A DNA stretch of 64,000 nucleotides, from contig NZ_JAHLQJ010000012.1 in the NCBI RefSeq assembly GCF_018919145.1, forward strand, positions 62,001-126,000. Reading direction: 5' to 3'. This DNA is from Paenibacillus brevis. GTDB lineage: Bacteria; Bacillota; Bacilli; Paenibacillales; Paenibacillaceae. How positions within the stretch are numbered: the stretch's first letter is position 1; every line of letters begins with the position of its first letter. The notes beneath the pieces were generated by a model. The model saw nothing but the letters and a program-made list of their open reading frames with translations. It did not search any database and was not told where the DNA came from. This document shows, piece after piece, positions 1 to 9,073 of the stretch. Position numbers and translations under genes: made by a program.

Positions 1-941
1 GAAAGTTGATAGTCCGGAACAATGACGCGAGCCATTTTCTCAGCCTCAAACACTTGAACCTCCAGCACTTTGGATGGGCTCAGTGCATTAGCAACATATT
101 CTTCGATACTGTCCGAATAGCGAACGATATCGATCTTCTCTCCACGCAGTTCATTCACAATGGTCTGTACGCGGGTTCCTTTAGGTCCAACGCAGGAGCC
201 GACCGGGTCCACTTCCGGGTTGCGGGAATATACCGCAATTTTGGAACGGAAGCCTGCTTCGCGAGCTACGGAGCGAATTTCAACCACGCCTTCGAAAATT
301 TCAGGCACTTCAAGCTCGAACAGACGTTTCAGCAGTCCAGGATGTGTACGCGACAGCAGAATCTGAGGACCTTTTGTCGTGTTCTCTACTTTGGTAATAT
401 AGGCCTTGATCCGGTCGCCGTGCTTGAACTTCTCGTTCGGCATCAGCTCGTTCAGCGGAAGATGCGCTTCCACTTTACCCAAATCTACAAAAATATTGCG
501 CAGATCCTGACGCTGCACAATACCCGTAACAATGTCTTCTTCTTTTTCAACGAAGGCATTATAGATCAAGCCGCGCTCCGCTTCACGGATGCGCTGTGTC
601 ACAACCTGCTTTGCCGTCTGGGCAGCGATACGTCCGAAGTCGCGAGGTGTCACCTCGATCTCAGCCACATCATCAATCAGGAAGCTCGGGTTCAATTCCC
701 GCGCTGCAGGCAGTGAAATCTCGGTACGCGGATCCAATACATCCTCCACAACCATCTTCCGTGCAAACACCTTAATCGCACCGGTATGGCGGTTCATATC
801 AACCCGTACATTCTGTGCTGCGTTAAAATTCCGTTTGTAGCTGGAGATCAATGCTGCTTCAATAGCTTCAAACAGAATATCCTTGCTGATTCCTTTTTCT
901 CTTTCCAACTCATTCATGGCTTCGATAAAATCCATACTCAT
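1..941 (-). CDS. nusA: Transcription termination/antitermination factor NusA (partial, C-terminus outside window)
   Basis: NusA binds RNA polymerase and nascent RNA and controls pausing, termination and antitermination. About 313 codons are present, beginning MSMDFIEAMNELEREKGISK and containing the typical NusA N-terminal segment (LISSYKRNFNAAQNVRVDMN), then an S1 domain (around residues 135-200) and the first KH domain (GSCVGPKGTRVQ). The reading frame runs off the window start, so the last ~50-60 residues are missing. The ATG at 941 is preceded by an AAAGGGGG ribosome site about 12 nt upstream; a second ATG two codons in is possible. It follows rimP by under 100 nt and is co-transcribed with it from the promoter at 1602-1630. 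Confidence 0.97.
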   Translation of the reverse strand, partial: MSMDFIEAMNELEREKGISKDILFEAIEAALISSYKRNFNAAQNVRVDMNRHTGAIKVFARKMVVEDVLDPRTEISLPAARELNPSFLIDDVAEIEVTPRDFGRIAAQTAKQVVTQRIREAERGLIYNAFVEKEEDIVTGIVQRQDLRNIFVDLGKVEAHLPLNELMPNEKFKHGDRIKAYITKVENTTKGPQILLSRTHPGLLKRLFELEVPEIFEGVVEIRSVAREAGFRSKIAVYSRNPEVDPVGSCVGPKGTRVQTIVNELRGEKIDIVRYSDSIEEYVANALSPSKVLEVQVFEAEKMARVIVPDYQL

Positions 942-1037
942 TTGCCTCGAGTTCCCCCTTTCATAGTGCCAACCCATTCATATAAACCGTGTACTTTTCA
1001 GCTTAAAGAGCCTGCTCAGCAACGAGGCTGAACAGCC

Positions 1038-1499
1038 CTAAAATATAATGGCCAACCGGGCGCTGGCGACTTTACCGTAAGGAACCGTATGAGTCTTCTT
1101 GCCGATCTCGATCACGAGCTCTTCACCCGCAAAAGAGAGCAGCCGACCCTCGAACTCCTTCAAGCCATTGACCGGTTCATATGTAGTTACGAATACATCC
1201 TTGCCGACCGCCTTTGCAACGTCCTCCGCTTTCTTGAGCGGACGTTCCGCACCGGGCGAGGATACTTCCAGAAAATAAGCTGTAGGAATCGGATCGTTCG
1301 CATCAAGCTTCTCGCTCAAAAACTCACTGATCCGGCCGCAGTCATCGATATCGATGCCTCCGTCCTTATCGACGAAAACACGCAAAAACCAATTGCTGCC
1401 TTCCTTTACATATTCAATGTCTATCAGCTCAAAGCCGTTTTCCTCCAAATAAGGGTTGACCATATCCTCGACGGCCGCTTTGATCTTCGGTGTGCTCAA
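1038..1499 (-). CDS. rimP: Ribosome maturation factor RimP
   Basis: RimP (YlxS) assists 30S subunit maturation in the cytoplasm. The protein has 153 residues, the normal family length, with the N-terminal alpha/beta domain ([37 protein letters not shown]) and a C-terminal SH3-like barrel ending near [15 protein letters not shown] place the start at the TTG at 1499 because GGAGGT lies 9 nt upstream of it. The longer reading from 1562 runs through that ribosome site and through a leader hairpin, so its 21 extra residues are unlikely to be real. The rimP-nusA order is near universal in bacteria. Confidence 0.93.
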   Translation of the reverse strand: MSTPKIKAAVEDMVNPYLEENGFELIDIEYVKEGSNWFLRVFVDKDGGIDIDDCGRISEFLSEKLDANDPIPTAYFLEVSSPGAERPLKKAEDVAKAVGKDVFVTTYEPVNGLKEFEGRLLSFAGEELVIEIGKKTHTVPYGKVASARLAIIF

Positions 1500-1501
1500 G
1501 C

Positions 1502-1588
1502 TTACATTACCTCCATATGGTTGTTTCCTGTATACCAAACAGTAAAGAGTGGGTTTCCCCACTCTTTTAGCAACGGTTCTATCTTCAT
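1502..1588 (-). other. Leader region of rimP-nusA: 28-codon ORF containing a GNRA-loop hairpin
   Basis: Between the promoter at 1602-1630 and rimP lies a leader of about 95 nt. It contains a perfect 10-bp stem (1544-1553 with 1558-1567; RNA arms AAAGAGTGGG and CCCACTCTTT) closed by a GAAA tetraloop and not followed by a U-run, so it is not a standard terminator. An ATG-initiated frame of 28 codons starts at 1588, crosses the hairpin and ends with TAA two nt before the rimP TTG start. The ORF has no good ribosome site, so translation is doubtful; the hairpin itself is clear. Confidence 0.4.
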
Positions 1589-1601
1589 GATTACCAAAAA
1601 A

Positions 1602-1630
1602 ATTATAACATAGTCCGTTAAGACTGACAA
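1602..1630 (-). promoter_or_regulatory. Sigma-A promoter of the rimP-nusA operon
   Basis: On the minus strand TTGTCA (1630-1625) and TATAAT (1607-1602) are separated by exactly 17 nt, and a TG one base upstream of the -10 makes it an extended -10. This is the best sigma-A match in the window. It lies just after the polC stop and 100 nt upstream of rimP. Confidence 0.85.
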
Positions 1631-1651
1631 GTAAATCCCCTTTACGTCCGC

Positions 1652-4600
1652 TTAAAACAGCGATAGCTGGTTGCTCTCCGGCAAGCCGCGGAAGCAGCCC
1701 ATCGAGCCGAGCAATTCAACGATAGTCTTACTCGCCTTTGACTTTTGCTGGAAGTCTTCGATTGACAGGAACTCGCCTTGTTCCTTCGCGGCCGCAATGT
1801 TGCGGGCCGCATTGACGCCAATTCCGCCCAAGGCCGAGAATGGCGGGATCAGCGCATCTCCGTCAACGATAAATCTGGTGGCATCGGAACGATACAGATC
1901 GATGCTCTTGAACCGGAAGCCGCGCGCGGTCATCTCCAGTGCCATCTCCAGAATCGGAAGCATGTTCTTTTCCTTCGGAAGCGCCTGGAATCCCTTCTGC
2001 TCGATCTCGTCAATCTTGCGGTTGATCGCATCGTAGCCCTGACAGAGCAGTTCCAGATCGAAGTCCTCGCCCCGGACCGAGAAGTAAGTCGCATAATATT
2101 CAATCGGATAATAGAGCTTGAAGTAGGCGGTACGCACGGCTGAAATAACATAGGCCGCCGCATGCGCCTTCGGAAACATATACTGGATCTTCAGGCAAGA
2201 ATCAATATACCATTGCGGAACCTTGCACTTCTTCATTTCATCAATCCATTCCTGAGACAACCCCTTGCCCTTACGCACACTCTCCGTAATTTTAAAGGCA
2301 AGACCTGCATCCATTCCCGCCTTATAGATCAGGAACAGCATAATATCGTCCCGGCATCCGATAACGGTCTTGATGTTACAGGTTCCGTTCTTGATCAGCT
2401 CCTGGGCATTGCCGAGCCATACGCCGGTTCCATGCGACAATCCGGAGATTTGCAGCAAATCCGCAAAGGAGGACGGCTGGGATTCAACCAACATCTGTCT
2501 TACGAACTTGGTACCCATTTCGGGTATCCCGTATGTTGCTACCGGAGTGCGGATTTGCCCAGGCGAGACCCCTAGCGATTCCGTAGAGTTGAACATCGAC
2601 ATGACCTTGGGATCATTCATCGGAATGGTCGTCGGATCAACACCCGTTAAATCCTGCAGCATCCGCATCATGGTCGGATCATCATGCCCGAGAATATCAA
2701 GCTTGAGCAGGTTCGCATCAAAGGCGTGATAATCGAAGTGCGTGGTCATCCATTCCGCTTCCGTATCATCGGCTGGATATTGCACTGGCGTTATATCTTC
2801 TACTTCAATATAATCCGGCACGACGACAATCCCGCCCGGATGCTGGCCCGTGCTCCGCTTGACGCCCGTACAGCCAGCGGCCAGTCGGTTAAGCTCCGCG
2901 CCACGCCAATGCTTGTGATGCTCTTCTTCGTATTTCTTGGCAAAACCGAATGCTGTTTTCTCAGCAACTGTACCGATGGTTCCCGCCCGGAACACATTCT
3001 TCTCACCGAACATGACCTTGGTAAAGTTATGGGCCTGGGGCTGATATTCACCGGAAAAGTTCAAGTCGATATCGGGAACCTTATCACCTTTAAAGCCAAG
3101 GAAGGTCTCGAACGGAATATCCTGTCCTTCCCCCTTCAGCTTCTGTCCGCACTTCGGACAGGGCTTATCAGGCAAGTCGAACCCGCTTGGCACGCTGCCA
3201 TCCAGAAACCATTCGCTATGCTTACATTCCGGATTCGTACAGATATAATGTGCCGGCAGCGGATTTACTTCGGAAATGCCCAGGAAGGTCGCAACGACCG
3301 AGGAGCCTACAGAGCCCCGTGAGCCAACCAGATATCCATCCTGGTTCGACTTTTTTACCAGCCGCTCGGAAATGAGATAGTTCGCAGAGAACCCGTATTT
3401 GATAATCGGTTCCAATTCCTTCTCAAGCCGCTTCACGACGACATCGGGAAGCTCCTCCCCGTAGATGGATCTAGCGGTCTCATAGCAAGTGTTCCGGATT
3501 TCCTCATCCGCGCCTTCCAGTATCGGCGTGAACAGCTTATCCGGGAACAGTTCTAACTCTTCAAAGCGGTCAGCAAGCTCAGCCGTGTTGGTCACGACAA
3601 CTTCAAATGCCTTATCTTTGCCCAAAAATTCGAATTCTTCCAGCATCTCGTCTGTCGTCCGGAAATGAGCATCCGGCTTGCGGATATCCTTCAGCGGACT
3701 AAATCCGGTAATGCCATGGATCGTAATATCCCTATACAGCTTGTCCCGCGGATCCAGATAATGCACATTGCCCGTAGCAACTACCGGCTTATTTAGCTTA
3801 AAGCCAATCTCAACGATTTTGCGCACCGCGGTCTTCAGCTCTTCTACACTGCCCACAAGCCCTTTGTCCAAAAGATGCATGTACATCGTCAGCGGCTGGA
3901 TTTCCAGCACATCATAGAAATCCGCGATACCCTCTGCTTCTTCCATGGATTTGTTAAGTACGGCCTCGAAAAATTCGCCCTTTTCGCAGCCTGACATAAT
4001 CAGTAACCCTTCACGCATATCTGCAAGCTTTGATTTCGGAATGCATGCTACCCGCTTGAAGTATTGGGTATGAGACATGGAGACCAGCTTGAACAGATTT
4101 TTCTTGCCCGTCATATTCAGTGCATAGATTCCGCTATGAAACGGACGGGCATTGGATAAGTCCTTGCCGACCCGGTCATTGAGCCGCTCCAGGGAGACGA
4201 TCCCTTCCTGCTTGTCAGCATCTTCAATTAATCCAATCAGGATCTGACCCAGGGCAAGTGTATCGTCGATCGCCCGGTGGTGATTTTCAAGCGACACTTT
4301 ATATTTGGCAGCAAGCGTATTGAGCCGATGATTTTTCATGCTCGGATACAGCAGACGGGCCATTTCCAGCGTATCCAACACCGGATTAGTCATGGCAGGC
4401 CTTCCTAGTTCTTTGAGCTTGGCATTTACAAAGTCAAAGTCAAATCTCGCATTATGCGCCACCAATATCGCATCGCCGATAAAGGTGATGAACTCTTCCA
4501 ATACCGGTTCTACATCTGGGGCATCCTTGACCATATCGTCATTGATATTCGTCAATTGCTGAATATTATAAGGAATACGCTCATGAGGATTCACAAAGGT

Positions 4601-5977
4601 GGCATAGCGGTCTATTTCCTTGCCATCCACCATTTTAACGGCAGCAATTTCAATAATTTTGTTCTGGGTCACCGATAAACCGGTGGTCTCGATGTCGAAT
4701 ACGATGAATGTCGCTGTCTTTAATTCCTCAGGACGAGGATTCAGCACAACGGCCACATTGTCATTCACAATATTAGCTTCCACACCATAGATCATTTTGA
4801 TTCCGTTCTTTTTTGCAGCCTTGGCTGCATCCGGATAGCACTGGATCCCGCCATGATCGGTTACCGCAATGGCCTTGTGCCCCCATTTAGCGGCTTGTTT
4901 GACGTAATCTCCAATCGGAGTTACGGCATCCATCGTGCTCATGGTAGTATGCAGATGGAATTCAACACGCTTCTCCTCAGCTTGATCCTTCCGGGAAGGC
5001 GGAGCCTGAACCTCGGACAAATCCGAAGGAATCATCACCAGCTCAGGGATTTGCATAAAGCGGTCCATTTCTACCTTGCCCCTTGCTTTGATCCATTTGC
5101 CGTTGGCGAGTTGACCCATTACCTTTAAATCTTCCTTATTCTTGGCGAACAGCTTCATTTGCAGGGAATCCGTGAAATCCGTCAAATAGAACATGAACAG
5201 CGTGTTGCCATTCCGAAGTTCTTTACGGTCCAGTCCAAAAATAGTACCCTGAACCGTTATTTTCTTCTCTTCATCCTGGATATCCTGAATAGGTACCGCC
5301 TGTTCCCTGATATCATAGCCAATTTGCAGTTTGATGACCTCTTCATTATCCACAACTTCTTCCGGCGGGGCCTCCGAGCTCAGGCTATCCATCATCATCC
5401 GACTGATCGCTTCCCGATTTTCTTCCTCAATCCGCTGTTGGAACTCTTCAAATGCAGTTGCTGCATCCTCACCGGTCAGCAGCTTTACGCGCAGCGGCAA
5501 TCCAAAAAAAGTATCGTAATATGCCGTGATCGCCTTATCTATATTTTTTTTCCGAGCCAGCTCCAGTGAAGTCTCATCGGTAAATGTTACCGACACCAAG
5601 TCCCCGTCCACTTCATGCGTCGCTCTGGCCATCCAGCCATTGACCGACGGAATCTCACGCTGTACCCACTCCAGAAATAGCTTCCAATATTCCCCAACAA
5701 TCTCCCCAGGCGAAACCGGGTCCTCATAACGGAATAAGAATGATATCTGGGCAATATGCTCCATCCTATCCTTTATGCGCGTATAAAATGTTCGGTAGAC
5801 TTGAGCTGGAACTAGCGTGGACTTGCTGAGTGTAATCAACCACGCTTTATTGCTTCGGCTGACCTCAACCGCTTCAATAACCCCATCAAGAAAATACGGA
5901 TCGATAACTTGGGCCGGAACCTCCGCCTGCTTCATTAACAGTTCAAGCCGTGTTCTCTTCCCCTTAGCGTCAGACAT
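1652..5977 (-). CDS. polC: DNA polymerase III alpha subunit, Gram-positive PolC type
   Basis: PolC is the replicative polymerase of low-GC Gram-positives with a built-in proofreading exonuclease. The 1441 residues match the usual ~1440. In order: N-terminal domains and OB fold (to ~330), the PHP domain split by the exonuclease ([10 protein letters not shown], His341/His343), the DnaQ-like exonuclease (FDIETTG, Asp428/Glu430), the PHP remainder, a Cys zinc site near 905-945 (CTNPECK...CPKCG), and the palm with catalytic Asp969/Asp971 in [10 protein letters not shown]. The ATG at 5977 has GGGGGGAG upstream. It sits between proS and rimP as in Bacillus. No frameshift was seen. Confidence 0.98.
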   Translation of the reverse strand: MSDAKGKRTRLELLMKQAEVPAQVIDPYFLDGVIEAVEVSRSNKAWLITLSKSTLVPAQVYRTFYTRIKDRMEHIAQISFLFRYEDPVSPGEIVGEYWKLFLEWVQREIPSVNGWMARATHEVDGDLVSVTFTDETSLELARKKNIDKAITAYYDTFFGLPLRVKLLTGEDAATAFEEFQQRIEEENREAISRMMMDSLSSEAPPEEVVDNEEVIKLQIGYDIREQAVPIQDIQDEEKKITVQGTIFGLDRKELRNGNTLFMFYLTDFTDSLQMKLFAKNKEDLKVMGQLANGKWIKARGKVEMDRFMQIPELVMIPSDLSEVQAPPSRKDQAEEKRVEFHLHTTMSTMDAVTPIGDYVKQAAKWGHKAIAVTDHGGIQCYPDAAKAAKKNGIKMIYGVEANIVNDNVAVVLNPRPEELKTATFIVFDIETTGLSVTQNKIIEIAAVKMVDGKEIDRYATFVNPHERIPYNIQQLTNINDDMVKDAPDVEPVLEEFITFIGDAILVAHNARFDFDFVNAKLKELGRPAMTNPVLDTLEMARLLYPSMKNHRLNTLAAKYKVSLENHHRAIDDTLALGQILIGLIEDADKQEGIVSLERLNDRVGKDLSNARPFHSGIYALNMTGKKNLFKLVSMSHTQYFKRVACIPKSKLADMREGLLIMSGCEKGEFFEAVLNKSMEEAEGIADFYDVLEIQPLTMYMHLLDKGLVGSVEELKTAVRKIVEIGFKLNKPVVATGNVHYLDPRDKLYRDITIHGITGFSPLKDIRKPDAHFRTTDEMLEEFEFLGKDKAFEVVVTNTAELADRFEELELFPDKLFTPILEGADEEIRNTCYETARSIYGEELPDVVVKRLEKELEPIIKYGFSANYLISERLVKKSNQDGYLVGSRGSVGSSVVATFLGISEVNPLPAHYICTNPECKHSEWFLDGSVPSGFDLPDKPCPKCGQKLKGEGQDIPFETFLGFKGDKVPDIDLNFSGEYQPQAHNFTKVMFGEKNVFRAGTIGTVAEKTAFGFAKKYEEEHHKHWRGAELNRLAAGCTGVKRSTGQHPGGIVVVPDYIEVEDITPVQYPADDTEAEWMTTHFDYHAFDANLLKLDILGHDDPTMMRMLQDLTGVDPTTIPMNDPKVMSMFNSTESLGVSPGQIRTPVATYGIPEMGTKFVRQMLVESQPSSFADLLQISGLSHGTGVWLGNAQELIKNGTCNIKTVIGCRDDIMLFLIYKAGMDAGLAFKITESVRKGKGLSQEWIDEMKKCKVPQWYIDSCLKIQYMFPKAHAAAYVISAVRTAYFKLYYPIEYYATYFSVRGEDFDLELLCQGYDAINRKIDEIEQKGFQALPKEKNMLPILEMALEMTARGFRFKSIDLYRSDATRFIVDGDALIPPFSALGGIGVNAARNIAAAKEQGEFLSIEDFQQKSKASKTIVELLGSMGCFRGLPESNQLSLF

Positions 5978-6005
5978 GCTTCTCCCCCCATCGCCGTAGT
6001 GGAAA

Positions 6006-6079
6006 TAGAATTTTATAATAGCAAAGCTTCCGGCAGCGAAAGACAGGAATCATCCTGCCGTACTTCCTCTGCCGGAAGC
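6006..6079 (-). terminator. Probable intrinsic terminator downstream of proS
   Basis: An 11-bp perfect inverted repeat (6026-6036 with 6069-6079; GCTTCCGGCAG and its complement) encloses a second small hairpin (CAGG...CCTG). On the minus strand it is followed by a T-rich stretch. It lies in the proS-polC gap, so polC probably has its own transcription start or relies on read-through. Confidence 0.6.
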
Positions 6080-6095
6080 CAATCAACCATTTTTA

Positions 6096-6127
6096 AACAA
6101 CCTCTTGAAAACCTTCGTGATCAAAAG
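6096..6127 (-). repeat. Fragment of the dispersed inverted-repeat element, at the proS 3' end
   Basis: The minus strand reads CTTTTGATCACGAAGG followed by TTTTCAAGAGGTTG. This matches the inner-left part of the full element at 48861-49081 apart from a 2-nt gap and a few changes. It begins 5 nt after the proS stop codon. No terminal inverted repeat pair is left here, so it is a truncated copy. Confidence 0.55.
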
Positions 6128-6131
6128 CTCC

Positions 6132-7583
6132 TTAGTAGGCTCTGGCAAAAACAACCGTATGCTTCGCTTCTTCACCGCAGACAAGACAGGTTGTCTTGGT
6201 TACTTCAGGCTGGAACGGGATATTACGGCTCGTAGCACCCGTCTCATCCTTCACATGACGCTCGCAGGCCTCAGATCCGCACCATCCGGCTAATGTAAAG
6301 CCGCGCTTCTCCTCAATGCTTGCCTTCATTTCATCCAGCGTATCCACGGAATAGAAATGCTCTTCACGGAAAGCCTTGGCACGCTCGTACATTTCCTGAT
6401 GCACCTGATCCAGCATCGCCTGAACCTCTTCCACTAACCGATCTTGCTCAATAACCTTCTTCTCTCCGGAAATTCGCGATACCAATACGCAAACTCCGTT
6501 ATCCATATCACGCGGACCGATCTCTAGGCGAACCGGCACCCCACGCATTTCATATTCATTAAACTTCCAACCAGGACGCACGTCGGCACGATCATCGATG
6601 CCAACCCGAATCCCATTCTTCTTAAGCTCGGCAAACAGCTCGTCCGCTCTGCCGACCACAGCATCCCGCGTCTTTGGAGGTCCGATAGGAATAATCATTA
6701 CTTGCTTCGGAGCAACTTTTGGCGGAAGCGCCAGCCCGTGGTCATCGCCATGAACCATAATCAGCGATCCAATCAACCGTGTGCTTACTCCCCATGAAGT
6801 GGTATGCACATATTCCTGAACATTGTCCCGGTTCAAATATTGAATATCAAACGCAGAAGCAAAATTAGTACCCAAATAATGAGAGGTTCCTGCTTGGACA
6901 GCTCGTCCATCCTTCATCATGGCTTCAATCGAATAGGTATCTACAGCGCCGGCAAATTTCTCCGATGGTGTTTTCTGTCCGACAATGACCGGAATCGCCA
7001 AATAATTTTCCACAAAATCACGGTAAATTTCCAGCATCCGCATAGTTTCTTCACGCGCATCCTGTTCATTCTCATGGGCGGTATGGCCTTCCTGCCACAG
7101 GAACTCGCTTGTACGCAGGAACGGCAATGTCCGCTTCTCCCAGCGCACCACGTTGGCCCATTGGTTAATCAGTACCGGCAAATCCCGGTATGATTGAATC
7201 CATTTTTCATACATATGGCCAATCATTGTCTCCGAGGTAGGACGAATCGCCAGACGTTCCTCCAGCTTCTCGCCAGCAGCTTCCGTCACCCAAGGCAGCT
7301 CAGGATTGAAGCCCTCAACATGCTCCTTCTCCTTCTGGAAGAAGCTTTCGGGGATAAATAGAGGAAAGTACGCATTGCGGTGTCCTGTCTCTTTGAAGCG
7401 GCGATCCAGTTCAGCTTGAATATGCTCCCAGATCTCATAGCCGTCCGGCTTGAATACGATACATCCCCGTACTGGCGAGTAGTCCATCAAATCCGCTTTT
7501 TTAATGACATCGATATACCACCGGGAAAAGTCCTCTCCCTGCGGCGTAATTTCCGTTACAAACTGCTTCTCCTCATTAGCCAT
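6132..7583 (-). CDS. proS: Prolyl-tRNA synthetase, archaeal/eukaryal-like short type (ProS3)
   Basis: Charges tRNA-Pro with proline in the cytoplasm. The 483 residues carry class II motifs (RTSEFLWQEGHTAH; GDDHGLALPPKVAP) and an anticodon-binding domain. The C-terminal domain has paired cysteines (AGWCGSEACERH ... TTCLVCGEEAKH) and ends in a terminal tyrosine (VVFARAY). That tail, together with the absence of the ~180-residue editing insertion, marks the ProS3 group rather than the ~565-residue bacterial ProRS at this locus in B. subtilis. The ATG at 7583 has GGGAGG about 12 nt upstream. It follows rseP by 45 nt, leaving no room for a T-box leader. Confidence 0.96.
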   Translation of the reverse strand: MANEEKQFVTEITPQGEDFSRWYIDVIKKADLMDYSPVRGCIVFKPDGYEIWEHIQAELDRRFKETGHRNAYFPLFIPESFFQKEKEHVEGFNPELPWVTEAAGEKLEERLAIRPTSETMIGHMYEKWIQSYRDLPVLINQWANVVRWEKRTLPFLRTSEFLWQEGHTAHENEQDAREETMRMLEIYRDFVENYLAIPVIVGQKTPSEKFAGAVDTYSIEAMMKDGRAVQAGTSHYLGTNFASAFDIQYLNRDNVQEYVHTTSWGVSTRLIGSLIMVHGDDHGLALPPKVAPKQVMIIPIGPPKTRDAVVGRADELFAELKKNGIRVGIDDRADVRPGWKFNEYEMRGVPVRLEIGPRDMDNGVCVLVSRISGEKKVIEQDRLVEEVQAMLDQVHQEMYERAKAFREEHFYSVDTLDEMKASIEEKRGFTLAGWCGSEACERHVKDETGATSRNIPFQPEVTKTTCLVCGEEAKHTVVFARAY

Positions 7584-7628
7584 AACCTTTCATGTCCTCC
7601 CGTTAGTTCAACAACTGAAATATTTCGT

Positions 7629-8903
7629 TTATCCGATCAAGCGTAAAATATCGTTATAGGTAACTGCAATCATTAGCAAGAACAGCATGGCAAACCCTAT
7701 AAAGTGTACCAGCCCTTCCCGATTCGGATCTATCGGTTTGCCGCGCAAGGCCTCCACTGCCAGGAAGATCAGCCGGCTGCCGTCCAATGCCGGAATCGGC
7801 AATAAGTTGAATATACCAAGATAGAGACTCAGGATCGCTGCCCAATACGTCAGCTGTGCAATGCCTTGCTTCGCAATCTGTCCTGTCACTTCAAAGGTAC
7901 GAACCGGGCCGCCCAGATCATCCATCGAGAACTGATTGATCAGTTGCTTGAAGCCGAGGAATATCGCCTTGGTCGTGTAGACCATGTTATCCCCAGCTAC
8001 CGTAAAGGTCTCGCCAAAGGATGCGCTGCGTGTCGGATAAAAGGTAATGATCGAGGTTCCGACCTTTGCATCCCCCTGCTCATCGACCGCTTTAGGGGTC
8101 AACGTAATATCGATGGTCTGTGTTCCCCGTTTAACGGTCCAAATCATGGTTTTATCTTTAGAAGCCTTAATCATCTCGATCAGACCGTTGGCATCTGTTC
8201 CAACCTTGATTCCATTAACGGTATCAATAATATCGCCTTGACGGACTCCAGCATCCTCGGCAGGCATATTCTGAATGACCTCGCCCACCTCAAGATGACT
8301 TGGGTCGGGTTCAGGAATTCCAGCCATTTGGATATGCAAAGCAAATAGTACAAACGCAAGGATAAAATTCATCAAGGGGCCGGCAAAAATAGACAAAGCC
8401 CGCTGAGCAACCGTCTTGCTTCCATATTGGCGGTCTCTTGGTGCGATCTGCGTCTCCTTGCCTTTTGCAACTAGCATTGCTTGCGGATGAACCGGATAAC
8501 GGAGCGTCTCGCCGTCCACATTAAGCGTCACCTGCAGGCGGTCGATCAGATCCTCTTCTACAACCTCGCCGCGAATCACATTTTTACGGCTGTCCAGCCG
8601 GTCAAGGAAGATCTTGCGAACCTCATTCCCCTCCAGGCGGAGAGCTACCGTCTGTCCGACACTTAGGTCCACAAGCTCTGGATCCTCACCAGCCATCCGC
8701 GCATATCCGCCGAACGGAAGCAGGCGAAGCGTAAATTGCGTCTCCCCTTTTTTATAGGAAAACAGCTTCGGACCGAATCCAATGGCAAATTCACGCACCA
8801 GAATACCCGCACGCTTGGCGAAGTAATAATGTCCCCATTCATGTACCGTCACAATAATGAAGAACATAAAAACCGTCAGAAATATGATTCTAAGCAATTC
8901 CAA
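7629..8903 (-). CDS. rseP: Site-2 intramembrane zinc metalloprotease RseP/RasP
   Basis: Membrane-embedded protease that makes the second cut in anti-sigma factors and clears signal-peptide remnants. It shows the zinc motif HEWGH (H21/H25 from the TTG start) in the first membrane helix, a PDZ domain in the middle (MPAEDAGVRQGDIIDTVNG), the LDG zinc-ligand motif in LLPIPALDGSRLIFL, and a last C-terminal membrane helix. Length is 424-427 residues, the family norm. An ATG at 8912 lies directly on AAGGAGG, whereas the TTG at 8903 is 9 nt downstream of it, so I choose TTG. A candidate promoter lies at 8949-8976. Confidence 0.95.
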   Translation of the reverse strand: MELLRIIFLTVFMFFIIVTVHEWGHYYFAKRAGILVREFAIGFGPKLFSYKKGETQFTLRLLPFGGYARMAGEDPELVDLSVGQTVALRLEGNEVRKIFLDRLDSRKNVIRGEVVEEDLIDRLQVTLNVDGETLRYPVHPQAMLVAKGKETQIAPRDRQYGSKTVAQRALSIFAGPLMNFILAFVLFALHIQMAGIPEPDPSHLEVGEVIQNMPAEDAGVRQGDIIDTVNGIKVGTDANGLIEMIKASKDKTMIWTVKRGTQTIDITLTPKAVDEQGDAKVGTSIITFYPTRSASFGETFTVAGDNMVYTTKAIFLGFKQLINQFSMDDLGGPVRTFEVTGQIAKQGIAQLTYWAAILSLYLGIFNLLPIPALDGSRLIFLAVEALRGKPIDPNREGLVHFIGFAMLFLLMIAVTYNDILRLIG

Positions 8904-8948
8904 TCTAGGCATCCTCCTTTGGGCCGCGGATCGTCCACATGGTTTTAG

Positions 8949-8976
8949 ATTATCATTATTCTCCGAATGTTCACAA
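8949..8976 (-). promoter_or_regulatory. Candidate sigma-A promoter upstream of rseP
   Basis: Minus strand TTGTGA (8976-8971) and GATAAT (8954-8949), spacer 16 nt, in the 160-nt gap between dxr and rseP. The match is moderate (5 of 6 in the -10, 4 of 6 in the -35). Confidence 0.4.
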
Positions 8977-9023
8977 GAGAATACAGGGATGGAACTTTCC
9001 GGCTGAAAAAAGACTGCTCTTAA

Positions 9024-9073
9024 AGAGGTTGTTCAAAGAGTCATCTCTTGGTCACGAAGTGATTCAAGGGATT
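9024..9073 (+). repeat. Fragment of the dispersed inverted-repeat element, at the dxr 3' end
   Basis: The plus strand begins AGAGGTTGTTCAAAGAGTCA and continues TCTCTTGGTCACGAAGTGATTC, closely matching the left end of the element at 48861. Only about 50 bp of the left end remain. Its inner side runs up to the dxr stop codon (9072-9074). Confidence 0.6.

Noticed and set aside
6..716. 236-codon plus-strand open frame
   Set aside because: Antisense to nusA, no ribosome site, no recognisable family; a by-product of nusA codon use.
7584..7628. T-box leader for proS
   Set aside because: Only 45 nt separate rseP and proS, and no specifier or T-box sequence is present.
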